A stretch of 54,382 nucleotides of DNA from Candidatus Andersenbacteria bacterium RIFCSPHIGHO2_02_FULL_46_16 (lineage in GTDB: Bacteria; Patescibacteriota; Andersenbacteria; UBA10190). A program made the position numbers and the translations under genes. The stretch's first letter is position 1; the number at the start of each line of letters is the position of its first letter. The stretch lies in contig MHHQ01000016.1 in assembly GCA_001817065.1 (NCBI GenBank), positions 1 to 54,382 on the forward strand, read 5' to 3'. This document shows, piece by piece, positions 17,890-27,026 of the stretch. Under the pieces are notes generated by a model. It ran no database searches. It was given only the letters and a program-made list of their open reading frames with translations, and had not been told where the DNA came from.

Positions 17890-18108
17890 TTATCCCACGG
17901 CGCAGAAAACCACCTCGTCGGTGACGGGGGGTGGATGAATCAGCCGTCGCCAAGGCTTTGGCCGACAAGGAATGGGATAACCCCGCGCTGCCATTCAAAG
18001 CTTTGTGAGCAAGGGGGGAGGGCAGCTCCACCGATAGCGGAGCAAAGTGGGGCAGACAGTTGGTTGCTACGCGGGATTTCGCCATCCCGACTAGGTGGCG
18101 GGATGTCC
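17890..18108. repeat. Dispersed repeat family D, copy 2
   Basis: Same order of blocks as 15415-15632, with small insertions (for example around 18044-18060). It lies 120 bases from tRNA-Ala(CGC). Confidence 0.7.
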
Positions 18109-18228
18109 CGTTATCGTGGGGACCACCTTGCTTGCGGTGGGGTGGGTGCTTCATATGCAGGAAAATTCTTTTAGCCATTTCTTTGCTCCAAATAGATTGC
18201 AGCCAGTTTAAAAGGTCACTTTAACGGG

Positions 18229-18300
18229 TGGACCAGAGGGGACTCGAACCCCTGACTTCTACAATGCGAATGTAGCGCTCTACCACTGAGCTACTGGCCC
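18229..18300 (-). tRNA. tRNA-Ala (CGC)
   Basis: Acceptor GGGCCAG/CTGGTCC with a G-T pair, D-arm GCTCAGTGGTAGAGC, anticodon loop TTCGCAT (CGC), T-arm AGGGG-TTCGAGT-CCCCT. CCA is not encoded. Confidence 0.95.
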
Positions 18301-18484
18301 AGGTCACCTTGGATTTTACAATGTATAGATAATGGTATCAATACACAAATTTATTTATCAATTTTTCAGCCGCCCGAGCTTGCTCTCACGGGTTAATTTT
18401 TAGTGGGGTGTGCAACGAGCTATAAATGGTGAGCCAAATAATTGTAGCAGTGTGTCCCCTATCTTCATGAATTGTTTTTTGTTG

Positions 18485-18558
18485 TGGACCCAGGGAGACT
18501 CGAACTCCCGACCTTTCGCATGCCATGCGAACGCTCTAGCCAACTGAGCTATGGGCCC
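18485..18558 (-). tRNA. tRNA-Ala (GGC)
   Basis: Acceptor GGGCCCA/TGGGTCC, D-arm GCTCAGTTGGCTAGAGC, anticodon loop ATGGCAT (GGC), T-arm GGGAG-TTCGAGT-CTCCC. CCA is not encoded. Confidence 0.95.
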
Positions 18559-18625
18559 GAGTAAATAGTATAGGTACATTATACAAAACAGTAAAATTCA
18601 ACAACAATAGTAATTATTCTTATAT

Positions 18626-19639
18626 ATGAGCAGCAAACATTCTTGGTTGATAATAATGTGCAGTCTAGGTTTGTTTGTTTTGGCGCTGATTGATAATAAT
18701 CCTGCACAATTGAGTTTGATGACTGCTTTGTCGGCAACGATTTTATTTTTTGATAGTAAGGGCAGGCATATATTGGGATGGGCGTTTGTTTTGATAATAT
18801 GCGTTTTCTCCCAATGGGGTATTGGCCAATTTATTTTGCAACAAGATTTAGGTCTGCGACTGATCGGTGAATCAATTCTGGGCAGCTCAATTAATGGAGT
18901 GGCAAAATTTGGCAACGGTATCGTGCGTGGCTATGGACCCTTCGAGCATGCCAATATATTTGGTGGAATTTGTTTGTTAGCTTTGATTGTGGTGGAGCCT
19001 TTACTCACATATTCCCGCAACACATTAATTAGGAATGTGATAATTTTTACTTTAGGGTTAGGAGTTTTTGTCTCTTTTTCAAGAGCAGCTATTCTTGGAT
19101 GGTTTGTATTAGCTCTAGTGGTAGGAATTTTATATAGAGGAAGACGGCACGCGCGAACGATGGGCATTATTATATTGTTATTCATGATTGTTCTATGGCC
19201 ATTGTTATTACAACGGTTAAACGACAGTCGCGATGTGGCTGTAAGTGAAAGGATAAGAGGTTATTTATGGAGTGCGGAAATAATGAAAACTCACAGCGCT
19301 TGGTATGGTCTTGGGTTATACAACTACAAAATGGAACTTAGAAATTATTTGAATGATCAGGCGATTAGTTATCATCCGTGGGAAATTGATTATGTGCATT
19401 CAGTTCCATTAATGGTTATGGCGCAGACAGGAATGCTTAGTGGCGGCATGCTTATTATCGCTATACTATTTTGGCTAGTAAAAATATTGCCAGGTCGTGC
19501 AGTGATAATGATGGGAAGTTTGTTACCAGTTCTTTCGCTGGACCATTTTTACATTACCCAGCCAGTGGCATTGATGTATTTAACTCTGGCCGTAATCATA
19601 TTAAGGTCTAAAAAAACGAATCAAATAAAATGTGTATAA
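18626..19639 (+). CDS. O-antigen ligase / Wzy-like polytopic membrane protein
   Basis: 337 residues, about ten hydrophobic helices. The family landmarks are GYGPFEHANIFGG (near residue 107), the FSRAAILGW motif (near 152), a large extracytoplasmic loop with WYGLGLYNYK, and HSVPLMVMAQTG near the end. This order fits the Wzy_C/O-antigen ligase superfamily, which joins lipid-linked glycans outside the membrane. The 3' end overlaps the -10 region of the P-type ATPase gene. No lipopolysaccharide genes are near, so the acceptor may be a cell-surface glycan or glycoprotein. Confidence 0.75.
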   Translation: MSSKHSWLIIMCSLGLFVLALIDNNPAQLSLMTALSATILFFDSKGRHILGWAFVLIICVFSQWGIGQFILQQDLGLRLIGESILGSSINGVAKFGNGIVRGYGPFEHANIFGGICLLALIVVEPLLTYSRNTLIRNVIIFTLGLGVFVSFSRAAILGWFVLALVVGILYRGRRHARTMGIIILLFMIVLWPLLLQRLNDSRDVAVSERIRGYLWSAEIMKTHSAWYGLGLYNYKMELRNYLNDQAISYHPWEIDYVHSVPLMVMAQTGMLSGGMLIIAILFWLVKILPGRAVIMMGSLLPVLSLDHFYITQPVALMYLTLAVIILRSKKTNQIKCV

Positions 19640-19640
19640 T
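19635..19640 (+). promoter_or_regulatory. -10 box (TATAAT) of a leaderless P-type ATPase transcript
   Basis: A consensus TATAAT begins 12 bases before the ATG at 19647, inside the last codons of the preceding gene. No good -35 is visible. Initiation would fall at or next to the A of ATG. Confidence 0.55.
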
Positions 19641-19646
19641 GTATCT

Positions 19647-22373
19647 ATGAGTGACTGGCATTTAAAGCAAGTAATGGAGATCGAGCGTGAATTGATGGTC
19701 GAAAAAGCGCGAGGTTTATCAGCCAAGGAAGCAAAAAATCGGCTGGATAAATATGGTGAGAACTTCATCCCATCAGATAAGCGTCGGTCATATATAGTAG
19801 TGTATCTAGACAGATTTAAGGACTTACTGGTGCTGGTCTTGCTACTTGGTGCATTGGCCTCGATCCTTTTAGGAAGGTATGGGGATGCTGTATTGATTAG
19901 TATCGTTATAGTAATAGACGCTACCCTTAGTTTCACGCAGGTGCTACGCACAGAAAATACATTAAGGAAACTTAGAGAGCAGTTGCAGCCAACGGCGATG
20001 GTACTGCGTAACGGGAAGTCGCAGCAAATAGATGCTAGCAAGCTAGTGCCAGGCGACATTATTGAGATCAGGGCAGGAGAACGAGTGCCGGCAGACGCCA
20101 GAATATTTACAGCGAGGAGCTTAAAAGTCCAGGAGGCTGCGCTGACCGGCGAGTCAGATGATAACGAGAAGAATGGGTTGGTACTTAATAAGAGAACTTC
20201 GGTTAGCAGCCGACGGAATATGTTGTACATGGGAACGTTAGTGACTGACGGATCAGGCGTGGCGATTGTGACCGCGACAGGGGTATCCAGTGAGATAGGT
20301 AAAATAGCCCAGGTACTCAAAGTGAGCAAATCGCCCCGATCGTTATTGAGCCGACAATTAAATCGGACTGGCCTGCAAATTGGCGTAGGGGTGATCGTGG
20401 CGATGATTGTGTTGGTTATGGCTGGGATATCAGTTGGTCAAGGTTGGCTGGAGACGACAGTGACGGCTATAACATTAATTGTTAGCGCCATACCAGAAGA
20501 TTTAACAATGATTTTGACCATTGCTTTGACTGTCGGGGTCGCTAAAATTTTGCGACACAAAGGCGTAGTACGAGAACTTAGCTCAGCGGAAACATTGGGT
20601 TCAGCCACGGTAATTTGCACAGACAAGACTGGTACCATTACTTATGGATACATGACAGCATTAAAAATCGATTTGTTAAACGGAAAGTCGATCGATAGCG
20701 GATCACACAGCAATAATCATTGGCATCGTTTGGCATTAACAGGGCTTGTTTTAGCTAATGATGCCCACAGAGCGGTGCAAGGCGGGGATCAAGCAAGCTA
20801 CGTCGGAACGGCGACAGAGAGAGCTGCCTTAGCATTTGCCGAGCTAGGCGGAATACGACAAACCGACACGCGTAGTTCGTGGCGGCAGCGGGATGACATA
20901 AGTTTTAATCGACAATGGAAATATCGAGCAACATTAAATGACCATCCCAGCCAATCGGTTCGTTACTTATTTGTTAACGGAGCACCAGAAACATTGTTGG
21001 CAAAATCCAGCCGTTGGATAACAGCCAGTGGCGATGAGGCAACGATAGAAGCAAAAGACAGGTTTGAATTAGAGCAGAGAATCGAAAACATGGCGGCTGC
21101 TGGCAAAAGGCTACTCGGCATCGCGGTGAAAAGAAATGTATTAGCAAAGGAAGTGGATCAGAGTGATGTCAGTGAGCTACTAATGCTGGGCGTGCTAGTG
21201 ATTGACGATCCAGTCAGGAAAGGCGTGACCGCAGTAATTAAACAAGCCAGGGGTGCAGGCATTAAAATCATATTGATCACTGGCGATCATTTTGAAACAG
21301 CAAAATCAGTGGCACGAGACGTAGGTATCATGGAGGCAGACGATATTTTATTAAGCAGCGATGATATACAGAAAATGACGGACGTGGAGCTGACAGACGT
21401 TTTGAATGATACAACAGTTATCGCGCGAGCAACCCCAATAGATAAGCAGCGGGTTATTAAGGCCTTACAAAGGCAGGGACATGTGGTGGCGATGACAGGC
21501 GATGGGATTAACGACGCAGTGGCCTTAAAGAGTGCTGATATCGGAGTGGCGATGGGAAGCGGAAAAGACATAGCCAAGGAAGCAGCCGATTTGGTTTTAC
21601 TAGATGACAAATTTGAGACGATTGTCGAAGCAATTCAAGAAGGACGAGTACTGCGAGATAATATTAAGAAAGTTTTAGCGTTTTTATTATCAACTAACGC
21701 AGCGGAAGTAGCGATATTTTTTGTCAGCTTAATGCTGGGGATGCCACTGCCGTTATTACCGGCACAAATTTTATGGGTAAATTTGGTGACAGATGGTACG
21801 GCAGATATAGCCTTGTCATTGGAACCTAAGGAGCGAGATATTATGAAACGAAAACCACTGGACCCCCAGGCTAAATTGCTGAACGGGGAGATGCTTTACC
21901 ATATAGTGGTGACCGGAGCGATTGTGACGGCAATGACCATGGGATTATATATTTACTTGTTGCAGGCCGGGCACCAAAACCTAACCTATGTCAGGACAAT
22001 GACGTTTACCCTTATTTCTTTTATCTCTCTATTGTCTGTGTGGAGTTTTCGGTCGCTGAAAGAGTCGATAAGGAGGAGGGGGTTGTGGGGAAACAAGTGG
22101 GTGATAGTTTCCTTGTTAGCATCAGCTGGTTTGCATTTGCTGGCCATCTACGTCCCCAGAATGCAAGAGATATTCAATACAGTGGCCTTAACCTTTCGCG
22201 ATTGGTATTTGATTGTCACGCTGTCTTTAATAGCCGTAGTGCTAATTGATCTAAGAAAAATTATACGAGATATAGTTAGCTGGTGGCGGCCAATGGATAG
22301 CGCGGCTATCAGAAGCGATGATTTGAATGAGGCGGGGATCAAGAAATGGGAAGAAGGACTAGTGGTGGAATGA
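19647..22373 (+). CDS. P-type cation-transporting ATPase (P2-like)
   Basis: 908 residues. Domain order: cation ATPase N-terminal domain, actuator with LTGES (near residue 170), TM4 with IVSAIPEDL (ion-site Pro-Glu), the phosphorylation site CTDKTGTIT, nucleotide domain, hinge MTGDGINDAVALKSADIG, and six C-terminal helices including NAAEVAIFF and QILWVNLVTDGTADIAL. These are P2-type features, shared with Ca2+, Mn2+ and H+/Na+/K+ pumps. TM4 has PEDL where Ca2+ pumps have PEGL, so the ion is uncertain. The gene ends in an ATGA overlap with yraN. Confidence 0.9.
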   Translation: MSDWHLKQVMEIERELMVEKARGLSAKEAKNRLDKYGENFIPSDKRRSYIVVYLDRFKDLLVLVLLLGALASILLGRYGDAVLISIVIVIDATLSFTQVLRTENTLRKLREQLQPTAMVLRNGKSQQIDASKLVPGDIIEIRAGERVPADARIFTARSLKVQEAALTGESDDNEKNGLVLNKRTSVSSRRNMLYMGTLVTDGSGVAIVTATGVSSEIGKIAQVLKVSKSPRSLLSRQLNRTGLQIGVGVIVAMIVLVMAGISVGQGWLETTVTAITLIVSAIPEDLTMILTIALTVGVAKILRHKGVVRELSSAETLGSATVICTDKTGTITYGYMTALKIDLLNGKSIDSGSHSNNHWHRLALTGLVLANDAHRAVQGGDQASYVGTATERAALAFAELGGIRQTDTRSSWRQRDDISFNRQWKYRATLNDHPSQSVRYLFVNGAPETLLAKSSRWITASGDEATIEAKDRFELEQRIENMAAAGKRLLGIAVKRNVLAKEVDQSDVSELLMLGVLVIDDPVRKGVTAVIKQARGAGIKIILITGDHFETAKSVARDVGIMEADDILLSSDDIQKMTDVELTDVLNDTTVIARATPIDKQRVIKALQRQGHVVAMTGDGINDAVALKSADIGVAMGSGKDIAKEAADLVLLDDKFETIVEAIQEGRVLRDNIKKVLAFLLSTNAAEVAIFFVSLMLGMPLPLLPAQILWVNLVTDGTADIALSLEPKERDIMKRKPLDPQAKLLNGEMLYHIVVTGAIVTAMTMGLYIYLLQAGHQNLTYVRTMTFTLISFISLLSVWSFRSLKESIRRRGLWGNKWVIVSLLASAGLHLLAIYVPRMQEIFNTVALTFRDWYLIVTLSLIAVVLIDLRKIIRDIVSWWRPMDSAAIRSDDLNEAGIKKWEEGLVVE

Positions 22374-22759
22374 GTTTTTTCGGCTTTAAGACACGCCTGA
22401 AAAGCCAGCCAAGCAATGCCGGCAAATTAGGCGAGGAGAGGGCAAAAGATTACCTGCAAAACAAGGGGATGAAGCTGGTCGCGCGGAACTTCGGATGCCG
22501 ATGGGGTGAGCTGGATTTGATTATGAGAGACGATGAGACGTTGGTGATTGTGGAGGTGCGAGTGAGATCGTCGGCAGAGTACGGGTTGGCGCACGAGACA
22601 GTTAATCATAAAAAACAACTAAAGATAATAAAAGCGACAAAGTTTTATATTCAGCAGGAAAATTGGTGGGGTGATGTACGATTTGATGTGGTGGCGGTCG
22701 TGCCAACAGGGGAAGACAAATTTAGTATTGAGCACATTAAGGATGCATTTAGTGCATGA
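22370..22759 (+). CDS. yraN: YraN/UPF0102-family endonuclease-like protein
   Basis: 129 residues from the ATG that overlaps the ATPase stop (ATGA). It shows the family signature: GKLGEERAKDYLQNKGMKLVARNF, then WGELDLIMRDDETLVIVEVRVRS, the E-D-ExR core of a Holliday-junction-resolvase-like nuclease fold, and FDVVAV. UPF0102 proteins are usually about 120 residues. The exact role is unsettled (RNase HII or rRNA-locus neighbours in many bacteria). A longer start at 22346 is possible. Confidence 0.85.
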   Translation: MSFFGFKTRLKSQPSNAGKLGEERAKDYLQNKGMKLVARNFGCRWGELDLIMRDDETLVIVEVRVRSSAEYGLAHETVNHKKQLKIIKATKFYIQQENWWGDVRFDVVAVVPTGEDKFSIEHIKDAFSA

Positions 22760-22902
22760 GCTTCGCCAGGCTTCAAAAATTGATATCCGAGACCTCAAAC
22801 CGCGCTAGTCAGGCGCAGTGTTATGGCGTCTTTGCTGAGCTGTTCAGGTAAATGGTTCGTTGGATTGGTTATGATATTACAAAACATTTTTGGATATTTG
22901 GC

Positions 22903-22970
22903 TTGACAAAACAGGTATTATTTTTGTAAGATAATGGCATCAGATACCGCGGCGAGACTCGCGGTTTTTT
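22903..22970 (+). promoter_or_regulatory. nusA promoter followed at once by an intrinsic-terminator hairpin
   Basis: TTGACA (22903-22908), 18 bases, TAAGAT (22927-22932). Transcription should begin near 22939. Only eight bases later stands CCGCG, an eight-base loop, CGCGG and six Ts (22947-22970), a complete intrinsic terminator 42 bases before the nusA ATG. This resembles a minimal attenuator. Since NusA itself acts on termination and pausing, autoregulation is an attractive inference. Confidence 0.6.
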
Positions 22971-23011
22971 AACGAGTAATAAAATTTAATAACAATTAAA
23001 TAAGAAAAGTT

Positions 23012-24337
23012 ATGAGCGATGAACAAACAGTAAGCTTTGGCTCGGCAATCGATCAATTGGTGTCAGAAAAGGGAATCAGCCGAGAAAAAGTATTAGAGAC
23101 AATTGAGGCAGCCTTAGCAGCGGCTTACCGAAAAGACTATGGTGAAAAAGGCCAGGATATTAGGGCTGAGTTTAATGAGGTGGATGGCTCGGCTCACGTG
23201 TACAAAGTAATGACGGTGGTCGAAGAAGATGGAGTAGAGAATCCTGTGGCACAAATTACTCTGACTGAAGCCACGAAACAAGATAAAGAAGCGGAAGTGG
23301 GCAAGGAATACGTGGAAGATGTGACACCGGAAGACCCACATTACGGGCGAGTAGCAGCGCAAACAGCCAAGCAAGTTATTATTCAAAGAATTCGCGAGGC
23401 TGAACGGGAAGCGACCTTTGAGGAGTTTAAAGATAAAGAAGGAGAGATTATCTCCGGCATTGTTCAGCGAGTGGAGGGCGACACAGTATATGTTGATATT
23501 GGAAGAACCACTGGAGTCCTGCCATCAAGCGAACAAGTAAGAGGCGAGCGTTATCGCCCCAACCAACGCATTAGAGTTTTTGTCGTGCGAGTAGACGTGG
23601 CCAGCCGCGAACCGGAAATCGTTTTATCACGCAGCCATCCTGGCATGCTACGACGCTTGTTTGAGCTGGAAGTTCCAGAAATATTTGCCGGAAGCGTGGA
23701 CATTAAAGCGATTGCCCGCGAAGCATCAGAACGGTCAAAAGTGGCTGTTTGGGCGAAGGAAGAAGGTATTGATCCGGTGGGAGCTTGTATCGGTCAGCGT
23801 GGCACGCGCATCCAAACGATCATCGCCGAACTGTCAGGAGAAAAGATAGATATTATCCAGTGGGATGAAGACGCGGCACGCTATATTGCCAATGCTTTGT
23901 CGCCAGCTCGCGTGGTAGCAGTTGATGTGTACGAAAAAGAAAAACGAGCAGTAGCGCACGTGGAGGAACATCAGTTGAGCTTAGCGATTGGCAAGCGGGG
24001 TCAGAATGTCCGCTTGGCTGCCAAGCTCACTGGCTGGAGAATAGATATTGTGAAAGCCGGGGAGGAAGAACCGGTAGAGCTGGAAGCGATCACAGAGAAT
24101 GATGCCCCAAGCAATAATAAGGGAGAGGACGCAGAAAATAAGGAAGATAAGGAAGAGGTAGTCGCAGATGATAACAATGCGGAAAAAGTTGTGGTTGATA
24201 AGGAGCCAGCCGTCAGTGATGGTACAGAAACTGCGGCAACAGATACGGCAGAAATTTCTACGGAAAACGAGGAAGATATTGCCGGGGGAACAGGGACTAA
24301 GGAGTCAGTGTCCGAAGAAAAGAATAATCAAGAGTAA
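23012..24337 (+). CDS. nusA: Transcription termination/antitermination factor NusA
   Basis: 441 residues. The N-terminal RNA polymerase-binding domain (IDQLVSEKGISREKVLETIEAALAAAYRK, residues ~11-115) is followed by S1 (GEIISGIVQRVEGDTVYVDIG), KH1 (VPEIFAGSVDIKAIAREASERSKVAVW, then DPVGACIGQRGTRIQTI) and KH2 (LSLAIGKRGQNVRLAAKLTGWRIDI). The last ~90 residues are a highly acidic, low-complexity tail rich in Glu, Asn and Asp, not the Gln/AR repeats of E. coli. The operon partners usually seen (rimP, infB) are not adjacent. An attenuator-like hairpin is in the leader, and a terminator follows at 24409. Confidence 0.95.
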   Translation: MSDEQTVSFGSAIDQLVSEKGISREKVLETIEAALAAAYRKDYGEKGQDIRAEFNEVDGSAHVYKVMTVVEEDGVENPVAQITLTEATKQDKEAEVGKEYVEDVTPEDPHYGRVAAQTAKQVIIQRIREAEREATFEEFKDKEGEIISGIVQRVEGDTVYVDIGRTTGVLPSSEQVRGERYRPNQRIRVFVVRVDVASREPEIVLSRSHPGMLRRLFELEVPEIFAGSVDIKAIAREASERSKVAVWAKEEGIDPVGACIGQRGTRIQTIIAELSGEKIDIIQWDEDAARYIANALSPARVVAVDVYEKEKRAVAHVEEHQLSLAIGKRGQNVRLAAKLTGWRIDIVKAGEEEPVELEAITENDAPSNNKGEDAENKEDKEEVVADDNNAEKVVVDKEPAVSDGTETAATDTAEISTENEEDIAGGTGTKESVSEEKNNQE

Positions 24338-24408
24338 ATTATTCAATTGGTGAACTGGCGGCATAGAGCGTAGAGGTTGAAGGCTCGCGCCGCAAGTTAG
24401 AGAAAATA

Positions 24409-24441
24409 CAACCCTGCCACTATAGCAGGGTTGTTTGGTTT
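24409..24441 (+). terminator. Intrinsic terminator after nusA
   Basis: CAACCCTGC, loop CACTATA, GCAGGGTTG and then TTTGGTTTT. Perfect nine-pair stem. Confidence 0.8.
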
Positions 24442-24623
24442 TACAGGAAATATTTTAGGTGTCAGCGAGACAATTAAAACAGACGAGCAGGGAATAGATC
24501 TAAAGGGAAATGATGGTATAGAAGACCGGGTTAGACACAAGTTTTGGCTTTTATTGGCGGCGCCGTAAAAAACGATATTAATGGCCAGTATAAAATACGC
24601 GATTTTATAATAGTTCCGGTTGG

Positions 24624-24652
24624 TTTACAATAAAGAAATTATCGTGTATATT
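24624..24652 (+). promoter_or_regulatory. Promoter of the pyrophosphatase gene
   Basis: TTTACA (24624-24629), 17 bases, TATATT (24647-24652), 35 bases before the ATG at 24687. The interval 24442-24623 shows nothing else. Confidence 0.55.
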
Positions 24653-24686
24653 AATTCGTTATTTATTCCTTAGTGCATACAGTCAC

Positions 24687-26672
24687 ATGGTATATGAATA
24701 TTGGATCGGCGCGACAGCAGTAGTGGCTCTGGCGTTTGCGGGCTGGCGGGCGTGGGCGATATCGGCTCAAGCGGTGGAAGATGAGGAAGCTCGAAATATC
24801 GCACAAGCGATTAGAGAGGGTGCGATGGCTTTTTTAAACAGGGAATACCGGATTTTAGCAGTGGTGGTTGCAGGGGTGGCTTTATTAATGTGGGCAACCA
24901 GATTATTCACGGAGCAAGCGATCGCTTCGCCAATCATTATTTCATTTGTGGTTGGGGCAATATTTTCAGTAGTGACTGGTTATATCGGGATGCGCGTGGC
25001 CACCTTAGCTAACGTGAGGGCAGCAGAAGCGGCAAAAAAGGGTTTAGCGCAGGGATTGAAAGTGGCATTTGCCTCTGGTTCAGTGATGGGTTTGTCAGTA
25101 GTTAGCTTGGGTTTATTGGGTGTGGTAATACTATGGATGGTGTTCAAAGACCCTAACATGGTATATGGTTTTGGTTTTGGAGCATCGGCGGTAGCTTTGT
25201 TCGCCCGTGTAGGTGGAGGAATTTATACGAAAGCGGCTGACGTCGGCGCAGATTTAGTAGGTAAAGTGGAACAAGGAATCCCAGAAGATGATGCAAGAAA
25301 TCCCGCTGTGATTGCGGACAACGTGGGTGATAACGTGGGCGATGTGGCAGGAATGGGAGCAGACTTATTTGAGAGTTATGTAGATACTTTAATCGCCGCC
25401 ATGGCCCTGGGTTTGATAGCGCTGCCCACACACGGAACTTTCGGAGCGATTTATCCTTTGGGTATCGCAGCGTTGGGGATTATCGCTAGCGTGGTTGGGA
25501 TTATGTTAGTGCGAACAAACGATGAGCATAAGATACAGCAAGCCTTTACTCGCGGCGTGTTTGTGTCAGCTGGGTTGTTAATTCTGGGTGCCTGGAAGTG
25601 GACTGATTATCTGTTCGGAGGAGATCTGTCCTTTTTTTGGGCAGTAGTAACGGGACTAATAGCGGGAGTTTTGATCGGACTGGTAACAGAGTATTATACC
25701 AGCCATGAAAGATCACCCGTTCGCTGTGTAGCGGATGCAGCCCAGACTGGTCCGGCGACAAATATAATCAGCGGGCTGGCGCTTGGCATGTTTTCTACCG
25801 CCTTACCGATTGTAGTAGTAGTTGCGGCTATTTTAATCTCGTATAAACTGGCTGGTGTTTACGGAATCGCTATCGCTGCGGTGGGGATGCTATCTACTCT
25901 AGGTATGACCTTAGCGTCAGATACATATGGTCCAGTGGCCGATAATGCTGCTGGCATTGCGGAGATGGCCGGGATGGGAGTAGAGACACGGGAGCGCGCC
26001 GAAGCTTTGGATGCGGTGGGAAATACAACGGCGGCCATCGGCAAAGGTTTTGCGATTGGGTCAGCGGCTTTGACAGCTATCGCTTTAATGGTTAGCTACG
26101 TGACAGTGGCCAAGATAGACGTGGTAGATTTACTGCGACCAACGGTGATGTCCGGACTGTTTATTGGCGGTATGCTGCCTTTTTTGTTTTCGGCATTTTC
26201 GATGCAAGCAGTGGGCAAGTCGGCGATAAAGATGGTGGAAGAAGTGAGACGTCAATTCAAGGAGATTCCAGGAATTATGACCAGAAAGAATAAGCCGGAT
26301 TATAAAGCCTGCGTGGATATTTCAACTAAAGCAGCTTTAAGAGAGATGTTGATTCCGGGACTATTGGCGATTATTATACCGGTGGTAATTGGTTTTACAC
26401 TCGGTGCTGAGGCACTGGGAGGACTGCTGGCAGGCAGCATCGTGACGGGTTTTTTGCTGGCGGTGATGATGGCGAATTCCGGCGGAGCCTGGGACAATGC
26501 CAAGAAATATATTGAAGCAGGAAATCTGGGAGGCAAAGGTTCGGCGACACATAAAGCCGCTGTGGTGGGGGATACAGTGGGTGATCCGTTCAAGGACACG
26601 AGTGGCCCGGCGCTGAATATCTTGATCAAGTTGATGAGTATAGTTGCTTTAATCATCGCTCCTTTGTTATAG
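24687..26672 (+). CDS. hppA: Membrane-bound ion-pumping pyrophosphatase
   Basis: 661 residues, about 15-16 helices. Substrate-site motifs are complete: [43 protein letters not shown], then [18 protein letters not shown] and, at the end, [19 protein letters not shown]. The sequence [10 protein letters not shown] has Ala where K+-independent enzymes have Lys, which points to the K+-dependent subclass; whether it pumps H+ or Na+ I cannot tell. The enzyme couples pyrophosphate hydrolysis to ion export at the cytoplasmic membrane, a cheap way to energise a fermentative cell. It stands alone with its own promoter. Confidence 0.93.
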   Translation: MVYEYWIGATAVVALAFAGWRAWAISAQAVEDEEARNIAQAIREGAMAFLNREYRILAVVVAGVALLMWATRLFTEQAIASPIIISFVVGAIFSVVTGYIGMRVATLANVRAAEAAKKGLAQGLKVAFASGSVMGLSVVSLGLLGVVILWMVFKDPNMVYGFGFGASAVALFARVGGGIYTKAADVGADLVGKVEQGIPEDDARNPAVIADNVGDNVGDVAGMGADLFESYVDTLIAAMALGLIALPTHGTFGAIYPLGIAALGIIASVVGIMLVRTNDEHKIQQAFTRGVFVSAGLLILGAWKWTDYLFGGDLSFFWAVVTGLIAGVLIGLVTEYYTSHERSPVRCVADAAQTGPATNIISGLALGMFSTALPIVVVVAAILISYKLAGVYGIAIAAVGMLSTLGMTLASDTYGPVADNAAGIAEMAGMGVETRERAEALDAVGNTTAAIGKGFAIGSAALTAIALMVSYVTVAKIDVVDLLRPTVMSGLFIGGMLPFLFSAFSMQAVGKSAIKMVEEVRRQFKEIPGIMTRKNKPDYKACVDISTKAALREMLIPGLLAIIIPVVIGFTLGAEALGGLLAGSIVTGFLLAVMMANSGGAWDNAKKYIEAGNLGGKGSATHKAAVVGDTVGDPFKDTSGPALNILIKLMSIVALIIAPLL

Positions 26673-26679
26673 GGAGTCA

Positions 26680-26996
26680 GCCAATCCAAATAACAAAATC
26701 CAAATTTCAAATCAAGTTCAAATGATCAAATGCCAAAAGGCGGGATGGTAAGCTTGTTTTTCGGGTTGGGATTTTATGCGGTTTTGTGATTGAGTTTTTT
26801 ATGCAACGCAATAGTGCTAATTAATGTGGCTAATCTAAGATATATTCTGGCGGGTCCTGCCGCTCCTGCACCCCCAGACCGTGCTCGCTGACGCTCCGCG
26901 CGCTGCTGTCGGGGACCTTCGTCGCGTCACCCGCCGATAATTGATTAGCACTATTCGCATGCAACGTGATTTGATATTTGGATGGATTTAGTTTAT
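26680..26996. repeat. Family E inverted repeat (TCCAAA/TTTGGA), copy 1, interrupted by a MITE
   Basis: The left arm (CCAATCCAAATAACAAAATC, CAAATTTCAAATCAAG, GATCAAATGCC) and right arm (GTGATTTGATATTTGGATGG) are loosely complementary. The same word set (CAAATGTCAAATCC ... TTTGACATTGATTTGATATT) recurs at 32818-32985. In this copy a 138-bp TA-flanked element sits between the arms. Confidence 0.6.
26814..26951 (+). mobile_element. 138-bp TA-flanked MITE-like element related to family A
   Basis: Flanked by TA (26812-26813, 26952-26953). Ends GTGCTAATTAAT and ATTGATTAGCAC are inverted repeats with one mismatch. The GC-rich core (CGGGTCCTGCCG, CTGCACCCCCA, CGTCACCCG) has the same order of words as family A (CGGGCCCTGTCGG, CTGCACCCCCA, CGCCACCCG), while the terminal repeats are unrelated. 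Single copy in the window. Confidence 0.7.
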
Positions 26997-27026
26997 GGTT
27001 TAACCTTGTATTATTAATAATTTTGT

